Assembly (NCBI RefSeq): GCF_020536995.1
Contig: NC_068355.1
Span: 5,626,711 to 5,690,710 of the forward strand
DNA length: 64,000 bases
Direction: 5' to 3'
DNA from: Dreissena polymorpha
Lineage: Eukaryota > Mollusca > Bivalvia > Myida > Dreissenidae
This document shows, in pieces, positions 44,516 to 56,359 of this stretch. Within the stretch, counting starts at the first letter, position 1. The number at the start of each line of letters is the position of its first letter. The position numbers and the translations under genes are program-made. The notes under the pieces were generated by a model that was given only the letters and a program-made list of their open reading frames with translations, was not told the DNA's origin and ran no database searches.

Positions 44516-45582
44516 GGTAGTGCACCTCTAATGGGCACATATCCAAATATAATCTAATTAATTATTTTCTTAATCAGCATCATTTCACTGAACTACATGC
44601 AAATTTGTAGGTAGGCTTTCCGTGCTTTTAAAAAAAATATACCGTTTTTTTCAAAACCACCCCCACGCTCAGCTTTTGTACAGTTTATTTTCACCCCTGG
44701 GGTATATAAAAGTTCCATAATTCATTCAAATTTCTAAATATGGACATGCTGTTGGTGTGTATAGATGCAGTAAAGGTGTTTAAAATTTAAACAAGATTAA
44801 ATAAGTATTCTTTTACAGACATTTATTTTTTACAAATTTTTATCTATGGAAGAGCGCCATGAAATGTAAGTGATTTCAGCCAAGTAAAAATTGGGTCGGT
44901 TAAAAACAAAGTGTCATAAAATTCAAAATAGTACCATTTAAGTTATATTTTAAACATAGTTTTTATAGAAACACTAAATACAGCAAAAATACCAAGAAAT
45001 AGACAAATTTACCGTTTACTTTTTGAAATAAAAATAAAAATTCAACATGCATCATCCGTATTTTCAGCAGTAAATCACCCAATTTAGCCATAACGTTGTT
45101 TTAATTTAAAAAATTGAAGGATGTGCATAAAAATTTCAACATATTAACAACAAAACATAGCATATATGCATCATTAAATCAAATTACGTTAGAAAAGAAA
45201 TAAAACGTGTCGCAAAAACTATGCGATGTCGGTAGGATTCGAACCTGCGCGGGAAGATCCCAAAAGATTTATAGTCCATCGCCTTAACCACTAGGCCACT
45301 ACAACTTCACATTGGCGCAAGCTTAAATTAGATATGCATACGTAAACAGGTAAAAAGGCTCGCCAATCTTTAAAGAAATCGCGAAATCGTATTTTTTCAG
45401 ATGATATTTGGATCAAAGTCAATATTTATTGTGAAAATAATGTATTCTAAAGGAATTACGTAAACATATAACACAATTCGAACTTTGAAAAAAATAAAAT
45501 GCATCTCTCGGAAATAACCGATCATTGAAGATCGACAATGATCGTAAAATAAATCGCGGGAAATCATTAGAGGTGCACTACC
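44516..45582. mobile_element. TTAA-flanked TIR element with internal tRNA-like module (second family)
   Basis: TTAA lies at 44512-44515 and 45583-45586, and the ends are a perfect inverted repeat (GGTAGTGCACCTCTAATG and its complement). The 1067-bp interior is AT-rich, has no transposase and carries a Ser-type tRNA-like sequence at 45224-45306. It shares no ends with the GGGGCCTTTTCAC family, yet has the same architecture. Confidence 0.9.
45224..45306 (-). tRNA. tRNA-Ser-like module (degenerate) in a TIR element
   Basis: The minus strand has an A box (TGGCCTAGTGGTTAAGGC), an anticodon loop CTATAAA, a long variable region typical of class II tRNAs, and a perfect B box (GGTTCGAATCC). The order and the GATGGACTA lead-in match eukaryotic serine tRNAs, in which the loop would read AGA; here it reads ATA. 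The anticodon and acceptor stems have mismatches, so it is probably a relic that may still bind RNA polymerase III factors. Confidence 0.7.
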
Positions 45583-45586
45583 TTAA

Positions 45587-46495
45587 ATTCGTCGTCCGAA
45601 GTCGGAAAACGTATTGCCCTGTATATTAACAATCGTGATACATCGGCTATCTCGGATTCCTCCGTAAGATAGGCCTCGTGGCTAACGGTCGCCATATTGC
45701 CTTGTATTACTACTTTACTACCCAAAAGGTTGTCAGTCTATTGTTATGAGGCTGTATACGATGCGCGTTGAACTAGCGCCAAACTTTTTACCGAAACTTT
45801 GATATTAAGAGCACTATTAACGTTCATTTGTGTTGCATTTTGACCTATTATCCAAGGGATTTACTTTTCCATTATTATTTAATCACCCTATCATCCAATT
45901 TTTAAGATGAAATTACGGTGTTTACAAAACCAACCAAACCGAAAGTGAAACTAGATGCATTACGTTTCGCGATGTAAACATTAAATATTTGTTCAGTTTG
46001 AGGAAGCGAATCGATAATAGACGGTGGAATATGTATGCAATACAGACTATCATTGCCGATTGTAGTACTGGCTAAAAAATACCTTTTATGACAGGACATG
46101 TATAGAACGTAAATCAAAATAGTGACCATATATCACTACAAATGTCTGGGTTGATCATTAATATAATTAATGCACGTTTCTGATCTAATTGCCTGTATCT
46201 AGTTGTAATTACCATGATATTGATAAAATTAAAACGTTTTTTTCATAAATTAACATAACATGTTTTATTTTTATCATTTAGGTAATATATAATTGTATCA
46301 TTATCATCATTAAATATTCTGAAAATAATCTAAATTATCATGATTACTTTAAAGTAGAATTTAAAAAAATTTCTCATTATTTTTAATGAATTTCCACATT
46401 TGCTTGATTCAAAATAAAATGTATTAATAAGGGTTTCAGTTTTTAATTTTTATCCAATTTTAGTTCGATTAAATTTAAAGTACTAACTACATACA
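45587..46495. other. No gene seen
   Basis: AT-rich. A short open frame at 45902-46129 (-) has no known domain. Confidence 0.4.
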
Positions 46496-46499
46496 TGTA

Positions 46500-46655
46500 T
46501 GTGAAATGCTCTTGAGTTCGTTTCCTGGGCCTAGAACCAGTACTTGGGTGTCTCTTGGAGATTTCTTAATAATGCTCCCACACTGGGGATCAAACCAGTG
46601 ACCTCCAGAACATTAGAGGGCACCACATCCATTACACATCAGCGACCTTTAATTA
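46500..46655 (-). mobile_element. tRNA-derived SINE with a CCAAGTACTGGTT body block
   Basis: The minus-strand head ends in a B box (ACTGGTTTGATCCCC), with a weak A box (CTGATGTGTAATGGAT) upstream. The body reads GGGAGCATTATTAAG, GAGACACCCAAGTACTGGTT and CCAGGAAACGAACTCAAGAG. This body block recurs in other metazoan SINEs as I recall them. Confidence 0.75.
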
Positions 46656-47175
46656 GTAAATTACTTTAGTATTGCAGCATTATATAATATAATGTTGCTA
46701 CATAATTTTGGAAAATGATTAATGTGCAGTACTAAATAAATCTAAATGCATACAATTTTAATTGTGTATATTGTGTGCTTATTAGTTACAAATTCACTTT
46801 TTACAGGTATACTGGATTATGAAAGACTTTTTACATAAAATTGACAACTCATCTCCCCAACGATACTTTGTGTGGCTCATTCTCAGAACAAACCCATAGT
46901 CAGTGAGAAAACTACAGTGTAAAAAGACCACTTGATTGTGACAATTATGGCTGACCAAGCAAATGTTATCATTTAAAATAAAGAAAACTTCCAGTTCAAT
47001 ATACATTTTATACCAATTATGACATTGACCAACACAGAAAATAATTATAAGGTTGATTTTCCCAAAATTGACTGTTACAATTGGATACGGTTTTAAGCTT
47101 CACTCTACTTTGTCTGAAAATAAAAGTCCAAAATGATGTAATAGAAACATACTTATTTAATTTTTAGTTTTACAA

Positions 47176-47262
<87 letters not shown>

Positions 47263-47883
47263 TTATTATATCTTTTTATTGATGGTCAATCAATTTAAGT
47301 TTAACTAATATATACATACACATTATATACATGTGTATGCTTTGATTTTTTTCTATTGAAGCCAAATTAATATCCCATTAGATAGATAGATAATATCACA
47401 GCAGTATTCCTAGTTTGTCTGCAAGTACTGCAGAAATCATGGATTATTATTTTACTGAGTCAGCCGTAATCTTTATATTATAATTGTTAAAACAGATTAA
47501 GATGTGCATAATACAATTGAGGATGCATCAAGATTAAAAAATGGTACATGTATAAATAGATAAAGAATCAATAACAATCAGAAACTGTGCATTTTTTTCA
47601 GTATTGTGTGAAAGGATTTGAAGTAATTATGTGTTTTTGAAATATGATTTGTGTGAATTTGAATAAATATATAAAATTTAGTGATTTTCTCAGACAAAAC
47701 TGTTAATTACATACTAAAGTATTCAGAATGTATTATTGTAATATTCATTCGAATTTTTTAGTACAAAAAACACTTTTCCCTGGCATTTGTATTTATAGTA
47801 ATTGCATATTTTATAATTCTGACAGCATTTATAAACTGTGTTCATGCAAGCATGAACACGGTTTTATTTTTTTAGTATTTAAA
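46656..47883. other. No gene seen; (TA)n at 47178-47256
   Basis: An uninterrupted (TA)n tract of about 79 bases lies at 47178-47256. GTTCATGCAAGCATGAAC at 47840-47857 is an 18-bp perfect palindrome. No coding sequence. Confidence 0.6.
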
Positions 47884-48170
47884 CAAGAGGGCCATGATGG
47901 CCCTGTATCGCTCCACTGCTGAAAAAAAAGGCTGAAACAAATTTCTCTGCATGTGCAAATACTTAAATATAGGCCCTATTTAAGCACATGTACACTTTTG
48001 TGACCTTCTGGGCTGGGTCAAATTTAACCCCAGGGGCATAATTTGAGCAAACTTTGTAGAGGACTACTATATCTCACTACATACAGAATGTGGTAGCCCT
48101 ATGTCCTAGAGTTAAGGACAAGAATATTTTTAAAGTTTTCACAAAATAAGCAAGATATAAGCGGAAAATT
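47884..48170 (+). mobile_element. CAAGAGGGCCATGATGGCCC dispersed element, partial
   Basis: The left end ACAAGAGGGCCATGATGGCC contains a short hairpin (GGGCCATGATGGCCC) and begins with the same CAAGAG as the elements at 2029 and 48872. The interior (GTGACCTTCTGGGCTGGGTC, CCCCAGGGGCATAATTTGAG) is typical of this bivalve family as I recall it. The right end was not found. Confidence 0.65.
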
Positions 48171-48171
48171 A

Positions 48172-48661
48172 ATGGCTAAGGGAAAATTAATGTGAAGATT
48201 TGACAAATAAGTCTTAACTGGGATCCAATAGGCAGACTTTCATATTACTTGTATTTAATTTAAATAATGATCTGAATTGCTCTTTGGCAAATCTTCGTTG
48301 GTCACAGTATTCAACTGAATTTTGTTCACTTTGTAGTGATTATATTTTCTATATTTATCAGACAACATCTTTCTTCAAAAGTTTAACATGATTGCTTGGT
48401 TAATTTAGAAACAAGATCAATGCATCATAACATAAAATGAAAAAATGTGTAATAGTAAAAATGGCAGCAAAAAAGCACCAGATTATCTGCCTTAAATCTG
48501 AGACGATATGTTGATGTATTGGAATTTCTCATAAATAATGTGTCCCATAGTTGTATAATTGTACAGTCGCATGCATGAGTGGTGTCAATGTCACAATACC
48601 AATTAAAGCCTATAATTTACTAAAACAATTTGAAGTTTGATGTGTGTTTTTTCAAGATCTG

Positions 48662-48662
<1 letters not shown>
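48172..48662. other. No gene seen
   Basis: AT-rich DNA with nothing recognised. Confidence 0.4.

Positions 48663-48753
<91 letters not shown>
48663..48753. repeat. (TA)n microsatellite, about 90 bp
   Basis: An uninterrupted TA dinucleotide tract. It encodes a spurious Tyr-Ile open frame. Confidence 0.97.
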
Positions 48754-48758
<5 letters not shown>

Positions 48759-48871
48759 AAAAGTTAACATGCAATAAGTTTACTGTAATTAAGTGTCAAA
48801 TAGTTTTACTGATTTGGTTGGATGCATATATGCAGATATATCATGGTTTGTGCAGAGGACAGTAGCAAAAA

Positions 48872-49156
48872 CAAGAGCTGTCTCCGTAGGATGACACACG
48901 CCCCCGATAAACGCTTTAATAGAAGTTATGAGCATTTTTCAAAACCTAAACGCTGACCCTAAGTTCAAGGTCAAAGGGGTCAAAATTTGTGTGTGTATGG
49001 AAAGGCCTTGTCCATATACATTTGCATATCAAATATGAATGTTACATCTGAAGCGACATAGAAGTTATGAGCATTTTTTCGAAACCTAAATGCAAAGTGT
49101 GACGGATAGACAGACGGACAGTGTTATCACTATATGCCCTCCTTTGGGGGCATAAA
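48872..49156 (+). mobile_element. CAAGAGCTGTCTCC ... GGGGGCAT element, short complete copy
   Basis: It starts CAAGAGCTGTCTCCGTAGGA and ends TTTGGGGGCAT, with AAAA on both sides as a possible 4-bp duplication. Inside are two ~90-bp units ending GAAGTTATGAGCATTTTT and CGAAACCTAAAYGC, then a (CAGACGGA)-type run. It belongs to the same group as the element at 33570-34735, which is reversed. Confidence 0.75.
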
Positions 49157-49157
49157 A

Positions 49158-50595
49158 ATGTGTTTCACATTGTTTTGGTAAGTTATTAATGTACAAACAT
49201 GTAGTTAAAAGAACAGAATCATCAATTATAAAGTTATTGATTATAAAGTGTTGCTGGCATATTTGATGCATTCATCTAGCTATAAGAAGGTCCCTGTTTT
49301 ATCCCCACTGGCACCGAGTGAGGGTTCTCAAAATCTTTAAACAATATGAATAACTACATATAGGGTCGAGAGCCTTTTTGATATGGGGGCTAAACACCTG
49401 AAATCAAAGCGACCCAGGTTAAAGGCCGAGGCAAAATAAATAAACCAGAGGCCGCATGAGCCTGCTATACTCTGAACAAGTATTGTTTCTTCTCAGAAAA
49501 CTGGCTTAAGTGTCTTACTAAGCTTTATACTTTGAGTTTCAGTGCAATCTATCTAAAATAAATTGGTCAAATAAAAGAATAATTTGTAAAAAATAAACAT
49601 TCTGCACAAATTCAATTATTTACTTTACCTGTGTGCATGAATCATTTCAGTCTTGATGGTTAGTGAACTATGTCAAAAGCACCATAGCTATGAAACACTT
49701 GTATTATGAATATTGCAATGTTCCACAGAAATGATGCTGATGATAATTCTAGACGATGATGAGTTACTAGATATATGATATTTATAAATTCCATTTCCAC
49801 CAACAATTCGGTTACTCCACTACCAGTTCAAATGCTTCGTACACAGTTGAAAATAACACTACTCCACTCAACAACCGTGACACATGTACTCAATTTTTGA
49901 ATTTTTCGCAATTAAAATTGTCTCCTACTGTTATTGTTGTTGTTGTACTTTTGAAAGTAGTTCGAAAGATGGCGACCATTAACCCAGAGATTGATTTATG
50001 AAATAAATCGTCTGCTGATCCAGAGTGGTATATTAAGTCAAATAAAGTGTCAGTCGCTGCAATTGTCTGTTTACTCGTCAAAATTGTCAAGGTCGTCGAT
50101 AGCTAAAGAAACTTAAGCGTACAATTTAATAGTATTGACAGACCTGTACAAAGTCGGGCCAGTCAAAAATCATAAAAAGCGACATTTAAAGTTATCGTAG
50201 CCAGAACTAGGTCGTCGATGGTGTACATGTATGTTGACATCGACATAATTTTGTCAGGAGCAATCGCCGCCATATTGGATTTTGATCATTTTCTTTCGAA
50301 AATAAAATGAATTATAGTAAAGTAAAATCTTCTTTTCGCGGTCGTAATGTGTTACAATTCGCATACTGCGTAAAATTGAATCGAGGCATATGGTGATATT
50401 TTTACTTGTTTTACAGTTTGTGTGTGAATTTTTTAAAGACTTTTTTGCGTACCAGAACAAATACATGTATATCACTTCGCATGGTTACATTTGTTAGATT
50501 TTAAGCGCTTTAAAGACTTAATTAAAATTATTGTTGAGGTCATTAGATCTATTTATGTTAAATGTCACGTTGAAAAAAATCATATGGGATAAATA
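49158..50595. other. No gene seen
   Basis: No supported coding sequence. GAAAGATGGCGACC (49965) and CGCCGCCATATTGG (50265) are YY1-like promoter motifs facing each other, but no gene was found on either side. Confidence 0.4.
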
Positions 50596-50596
50596 G

Positions 50597-50735
50597 AATA
50601 CTAGGATTAGCGTTGAATACAGAGAAGTTTATGTTGCTCGGCTCGAACACCGAAAGCGCTCGCCAAGGCTCGCGCTCCCGGCGTTCTAAGCCTCGCAACA
50701 TAAACTTCTCTGTATTCAACGCTAACCTAGTATTC
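50597..50735. mobile_element. Palindromic MITE next to the 35-bp array
   Basis: Arms of about 41 bases (GAATACTAGG-TTAGCGTTGA on the left and TCAACGCTAACCTAGTATTC on the right) pair with a single base difference. They enclose a GC-rich loop (CCGAAAGCGCTCGCC). The right end lies 4 bases from the first 35-bp repeat unit. Confidence 0.85.
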
Positions 50736-50738
50736 CCT

Positions 50739-53700
50739 ATGTACAATAGGGTAGTCACTGTGTACAGTATGTATTGTACAACAGGGGAGTCACTGTGTAC
50801 AGTATGTATTGTACAACAGGGGAGTCACTGTGTACAGTATGTATTGAACAACAGGGGAGTCACTGTGTACAGTATGTTTTGTACAATAGGGTAGTCACTG
50901 TGTACAGTATGTATTGTACAACAGGGGAGTCACTGCGTACAGTATGTATTGTACAACAAGGGGAGTCACTGCGTACAGTATGTATTGTACAACAGGGGAG
51001 TCACTGCGTACAGTATGTATTGTACAACAGGGGAGTCACTGCGAACAGTATGTATTGTACAACAGGGTCGTCACTGCGTACAGTATGTACTGTACAACAG
51101 GGGAGTCACTGCGTACAGTATGTATTGTATAACAGGAAGTCACTGCGTACAGTATGTATTGTACAACAGGGTAGTCACTGCGTACAGTATGTATTGTACA
51201 ACAGGGAGTCACTGCATACAGTATGTATCGTGCAACAGGGGAGTCACTGCGTACAGTATGTATTATACACCAGGGGAGTCACTGCGTACGGTATGTATTG
51301 TACAACACGGGAGTAACTGTGTACATTATGTATTGTACAACAGGGGAGTCACTGCGTACAGTATGTATCGTGCAACAGGGGAGTCACTGCGTACAGTATG
51401 TATTGTACAACACGGGAGTCACTGCGTACATTATGTATTGTACAACAGGGGAGTCACTGCGTACGGTATGTATTGTACAACACGGGAGTAACTGTGTACA
51501 TTATGTATTGTACACCAGGGGAGTCACTGCGTACTGTATGTATTATACAACAGGAGATTCACTGTGTACAGTATGTATTGTACAACAGGAGAGTCTGTTC
51601 GTATAGTATGTATTGTACAACATGGATTCACTGCGTACATAATGTATTGTACAACAGGGGAGTCACTGCGTACAGTATGTATTGTACAACAGGGGAGTCA
51701 CTGCGAACAGTATGTATTGTACAACAGGGTAGTCACTGCGTACGGTATGTATTGTACAACAGGGTAGTCACTGCGTACAGAATTTATTGTACAACAGGGT
51801 AGTCACTGCGTACAGTATGTATTGTACAACAGGGTAGTCACTGCGTACAGTATTATTGTACAACAGGGCAGTCACTGCGTACAGTATGTATTGTACAACA
51901 GGGAGTAACTGTGTGCAGTATGTATTGTACAACAGGGTTATCACTGCGTACAGTATGTACTGTACAACAGGGGAGTCACTGCGTACAGTATGTATTGTAC
52001 AACAGGGTAGTCACTGCGTACAGTATGTATTGTACAACAGGGAGTCACTGCATACAGTATGTATTGTACAAAAGGAAAGTCACTTCGTATAGTATTATTG
52101 TACAACAGTGGAGTTACTGCGTACAGTATGAATTGTATAACAGGGGAGTCACTGCGTACAGGATGAATTGTACAACAGGGAAGTCAATGCGTACAGAATG
52201 TATTGTACAATAGGAGAGTCACTTCGTATTTTATGTATTGTACAACAAGGGGAGTCACTGAGTGCAGTATGTATTGTACAACAGGGTTATCATTGCGTAC
52301 AGTATGTACTGTACAACAGGAGAGTCTGTTCGTATAGTATGTATTGTACAACAGGGAGTCACTGCGTGCATAATGTATTGCACAACAGGGTAGTCACTGC
52401 GTACAGTATGTATTGTACAATAGGGTAGTCACTGCGTACAGTATGTATTGTACAACAGGGGGGTCACTGCGTACAGTATGTATTGTACAACAGGGGAGTC
52501 ACTGCGTACAGGATGAATTGTACAACAGGGGAGTCAATGCGTACAGAATGTATTGTACAATAGGAGAGTCACTTCGTATTGTATGTATTGTACAACAAGG
52601 GGAGTCACTGAGTACAGTATGTATTGTACAATAGGGTAGTTACTTCGTATAGTATGTATTGTGCAACAGGGGGAGTCACTGTGTACACGATGTATTGTAC
52701 AACAGGGTAGTCACTTCATATAGTATGTATTGTATAACATGGGGAGTCACTGCGTACAGTATGTATTGTACATCATGGGAGTCACTGCGTACAGTATGTA
52801 TTGTACAACAGGAGAGTCACTTCGTATAGTATGTATTGTACAACAGGGGAGTCACTGCGTACAGATTGTATTGTACAACAGTGGAGTTAATGCGTACAGT
52901 ATGTATTGTACAACAGGGGAGTCAACACGTACAGTATGTTTTGTACAACAAGGGGAGTCACTGCGTACAGTATGTATTGTACAACAGGGGAGTCACTGCG
53001 TACAGTATGTATTGTACAACAGGGGAGTCACTGCGTACAGTATGAATTGTACAACAGGGGAGTCACTGCGTACAGAATGTATTGTACAACAAGAAAGTCA
53101 CTGTGTACAGTATGTATTGTACACCAGGGAGTCACTGCGTACAAAATGTATTGTACAGCAGGGTATTCACTGCGTGCAATATGTATTGTACAACAGGGGA
53201 GTCACTGCTTACAGTATGAATTGTGCAACAGGGGAGTCACTGCGTACAGAATGTATTGTACAACAGGAGAGTCACGGTGTACAGTATGAATTGTACAACA
53301 GGGGAGGCACTGCGTACAGTATGTATTGTACAACAGGGTAGTCACTGCGTACGGTATGAATTGTACAACAGGGGAGTCACTGCGTACAGTATGTATTGTA
53401 CAACAGGGAGTCACTGCGTACACATGTATTGTACAACAGGGAGTCACTGCGTGCAGTATGTATTGTACAACAGGAGAATCACTTCGTATAGCATGTATTG
53501 TACAACAAGGAAGTCACTGCGTACAGTATGTATTGTACAACAGGGGAGTCATTGCGTACAGTATGTATTGTACAACAGGGGAGTCACTGCGTACAGTATG
53601 TATTGTACAACAGGGGAGTCACTGCGTACAGTATGAATTATACAACAGGGAGTCACTGCTTACAGTATGAATTGTACAACAGGGGAGTCACTGCGTACAG

Positions 53701-56356
53701 AATGTATTCTACAACAGGAGAGTCACGGTGTACAGTATGAATTGTACAACAGGGGAGGCACTGCGTACAGTATGTATTGTACAACAGGGTAGTCACTGCG
53801 TACGGTATGAATTTTACAACAGGGGAGTCACTGCGTACAGTATGTATTGTACAACAGGGAGTCACTGCGTACACATGTATTGTACAACAGGGAGTCACTG
53901 CGTGCAGTATGTATTGTACAACAGGAGAATCACTTCGTATAGCATGTATTGTACAACAAGGGAGTCACTGCGTACAGTATGTATTGTACAACAGGGGAGT
54001 CATTGCGTACAGTATGTATTGTACAACAGGGGAGTCACTGCGTACAGTATGTATTGTACAACAGGGGAGTCACTGCGTACAGTATGAATTATACAACAGG
54101 GAGTCACTGCGTACAGTATGAATTGTACAACAGGGGAGTCACTGCGTACAGAATGTATTGTACAACAGGGGAGTCACTGCGTACAGTATGAATTATACAA
54201 CAGGGAATCACTGCGTCCAGTATGAATTATACAACACGGAGTCACTGCGTACAGAATGTATTGTACAACAGGGGAGTCACTGCGTACAGTATGAATTATA
54301 CAACAGGGAGTCACTGTGTACAGTATGAATTGTACAACAGGTTAGTCACTGCGTACATAATGTATTGTACAAAAGGAGAGTCACTTCGTACAGTATGTAT
54401 TGTACAACAAGGGGAGTCACTGTGTACAATATGTTTTGCACAACAGGGGAGTCACTGCGTACAAAATGTATTTTACAACAGGAGTTACTGTGTGCAGTAT
54501 GTATTGTACAACAGGTAGTCACAGCGTACATAATGTTTGTACAACAGGGAGTCACTGCGTACAGAATGTATTGTACAACAGGGTAGTCACTTCGTGCAGT
54601 ATGTATTGTACAATGGGGGAGTCACTGCGTACAGTATGTATTGTACAACAGGGTAGTCACTGCGTACAGAATGCATTGTACAACAGGGGAGACATTGCGT
54701 GCAGTATGTATTGTACAACAGGGGAGTCACTGCGTACAGTATGTATTGTACAACAATGGAGTCACTGCATGCAGTATGAATTGTACAACAGGGAATCACT
54801 GCGTACAAATGTATTGTACAACAGGATAGTCACTGCGTACATTATGAATTATACAACAAGGGAGTCACTGCGTACATAATGTATTGTACAAAAGGAGAGT
54901 CACTTTGTATAGCATGTATTGTACAACATGGGAGTCACTGTGTACAGTATGTACTGTACAACAGGGGAATCACTGTGTACAGAATATATTGTACAACAGG
55001 GTAGTCACTGTGTGCAGTATGTATTGTACAACTGGGGAGTAACTGCGTACAGTATGGATTGTACAACAGGAAAGTCACTGTGTACAGAATATATTGTACA
55101 ACAGGGTAGTCACTGCGTACAGTATGTATTGTACAACAATGGAGTCACTGCGTGCAGTATAAATTGTACCACAGGGAGTCACTGCGTACAAATGTATTGT
55201 ACAACAGTATAGTCATTGCGTACAGTATGAATTATACAACTGGGGAGTCACTGCGTGCATAATGTATTGTACAAAAGGAGAGTCACATGGTTTAGTATGT
55301 ATTGTACAAAAAGGGGAGTCACTGTGTACAGTATGTATTGTACAACAGGGGAGTCACTGTGTACAGAATATATTGTACAACAGGTTAGTCACTGTGCGCA
55401 GTATGTATTGTACAACAGGGTAGTCACTGTGTGCAGTATGTATTGTACAACAGGGGAGTCACTGCGTACAGTATGTATTGTACAAAAGGAGAGTCACTTC
55501 GTACAGTATGTATTGTACAAAAGGAGAGTCACTGCGTACAGTATGTATTGTACAACAAGGGGAGTCACTGCGTACAGTATGTATTGTACAACAAGGGGAG
55601 TCACTGCGTACACTATGTATTGCACAACAGGGTAGCCACTGCGTACAGTATGTATTGTACAACAAGGGGAGTCACTGTATACACTATGTATTGCACAACA
55701 GGGTAGCCACTGCGTACAGTATGTATTGTACAACAGGGGAGTCACTGCGTACAGAATGTATTGTACACCAGGGTTATCACTGCGTACAGTATGTATTGTA
55801 CAACACGGGAGTCACTGCGTTCAGTATGTATTGTACAACAGGGGAGTCACTGCGTACAGTATGAATTATACAACAGGGAGTCACTGCGTACAGTATGAAT
55901 TGTACAACAGGGGAGTCACTGCGTACAGAATGTATTGTACAACAGGGGAGTCACTGCGTACAGTATGAATTATACAACAGGGAGTCACTGCGTACAGTAT
56001 GAATTATACAACAGGGAGTCACTGCGTACAGTATGAATTGTACAACAGGGGAGTCACTGCGTACAGAATGCATTGTACAACAGGGGAGTCACTGCGTACA
56101 GTATGAATTATACAACAGGGAGTCACTGTGTCCAGTATGAATTGTACAACAGGTTAGTCACTGCGTACATAATGTATTGTACAAAAGGAGAGTCACTTCG
56201 TACAGTATGTATTGTACAACAAGGGGAGTCACTGTGTACAATATGTTTTGCACAACAGTGGAGTCACTGCGTACAAAATGTATTTTACAACAGGAGTTAC
56301 TGTGTGCAGTATGTATTGTACAACAGGGAGTCACTCCGTACAGTATGTATTGAACG
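50739..56356. repeat. 35-bp minisatellite, 5.6 kb, about 160 copies
   Basis: Units contain TATTGTACAACAGGGGAGTC followed by ACTGCGTACAGTATG. Variants differ by single bases or 1-2 bp indels. The consensus has no stop codon in any of the six frames, so many overlapping open frames with a 35-residue period appear on both strands; the frequent indels break them, and none is a gene. Higher-order copies are visible: about 140 bp and 175 bp near 51222-51500, 451 bp at 53215-54115, and a block near 54280-54500 recurring at 56090-56330, about 1813 bp apart. Confidence 0.97.
53215..54115. repeat. 451-bp higher-order duplication within the 35-bp array
   Basis: Variant strings such as GGAGAGTCACGGTGTACAGT, GGGGAGGCACTGCG and CACATGTATTGTACAACAGG recur exactly 451 bp apart (about 53275/53726, 53305/53756, 53420/53871). 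The two copies are nearly identical, indicating recent unequal exchange. Confidence 0.9.
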
Positions 56357-56359
56357 GCA

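Noticed and set aside
48644-48865. Open frame with a Tyr-Ile repeat (also 41068-41259)
   Set aside because: Translation of (TA)n microsatellites.
49965-50278. Bidirectional promoter suggested by facing GATGGCG motifs
   Set aside because: No gene or transcript start could be seen on either side; short motifs alone are weak evidence.
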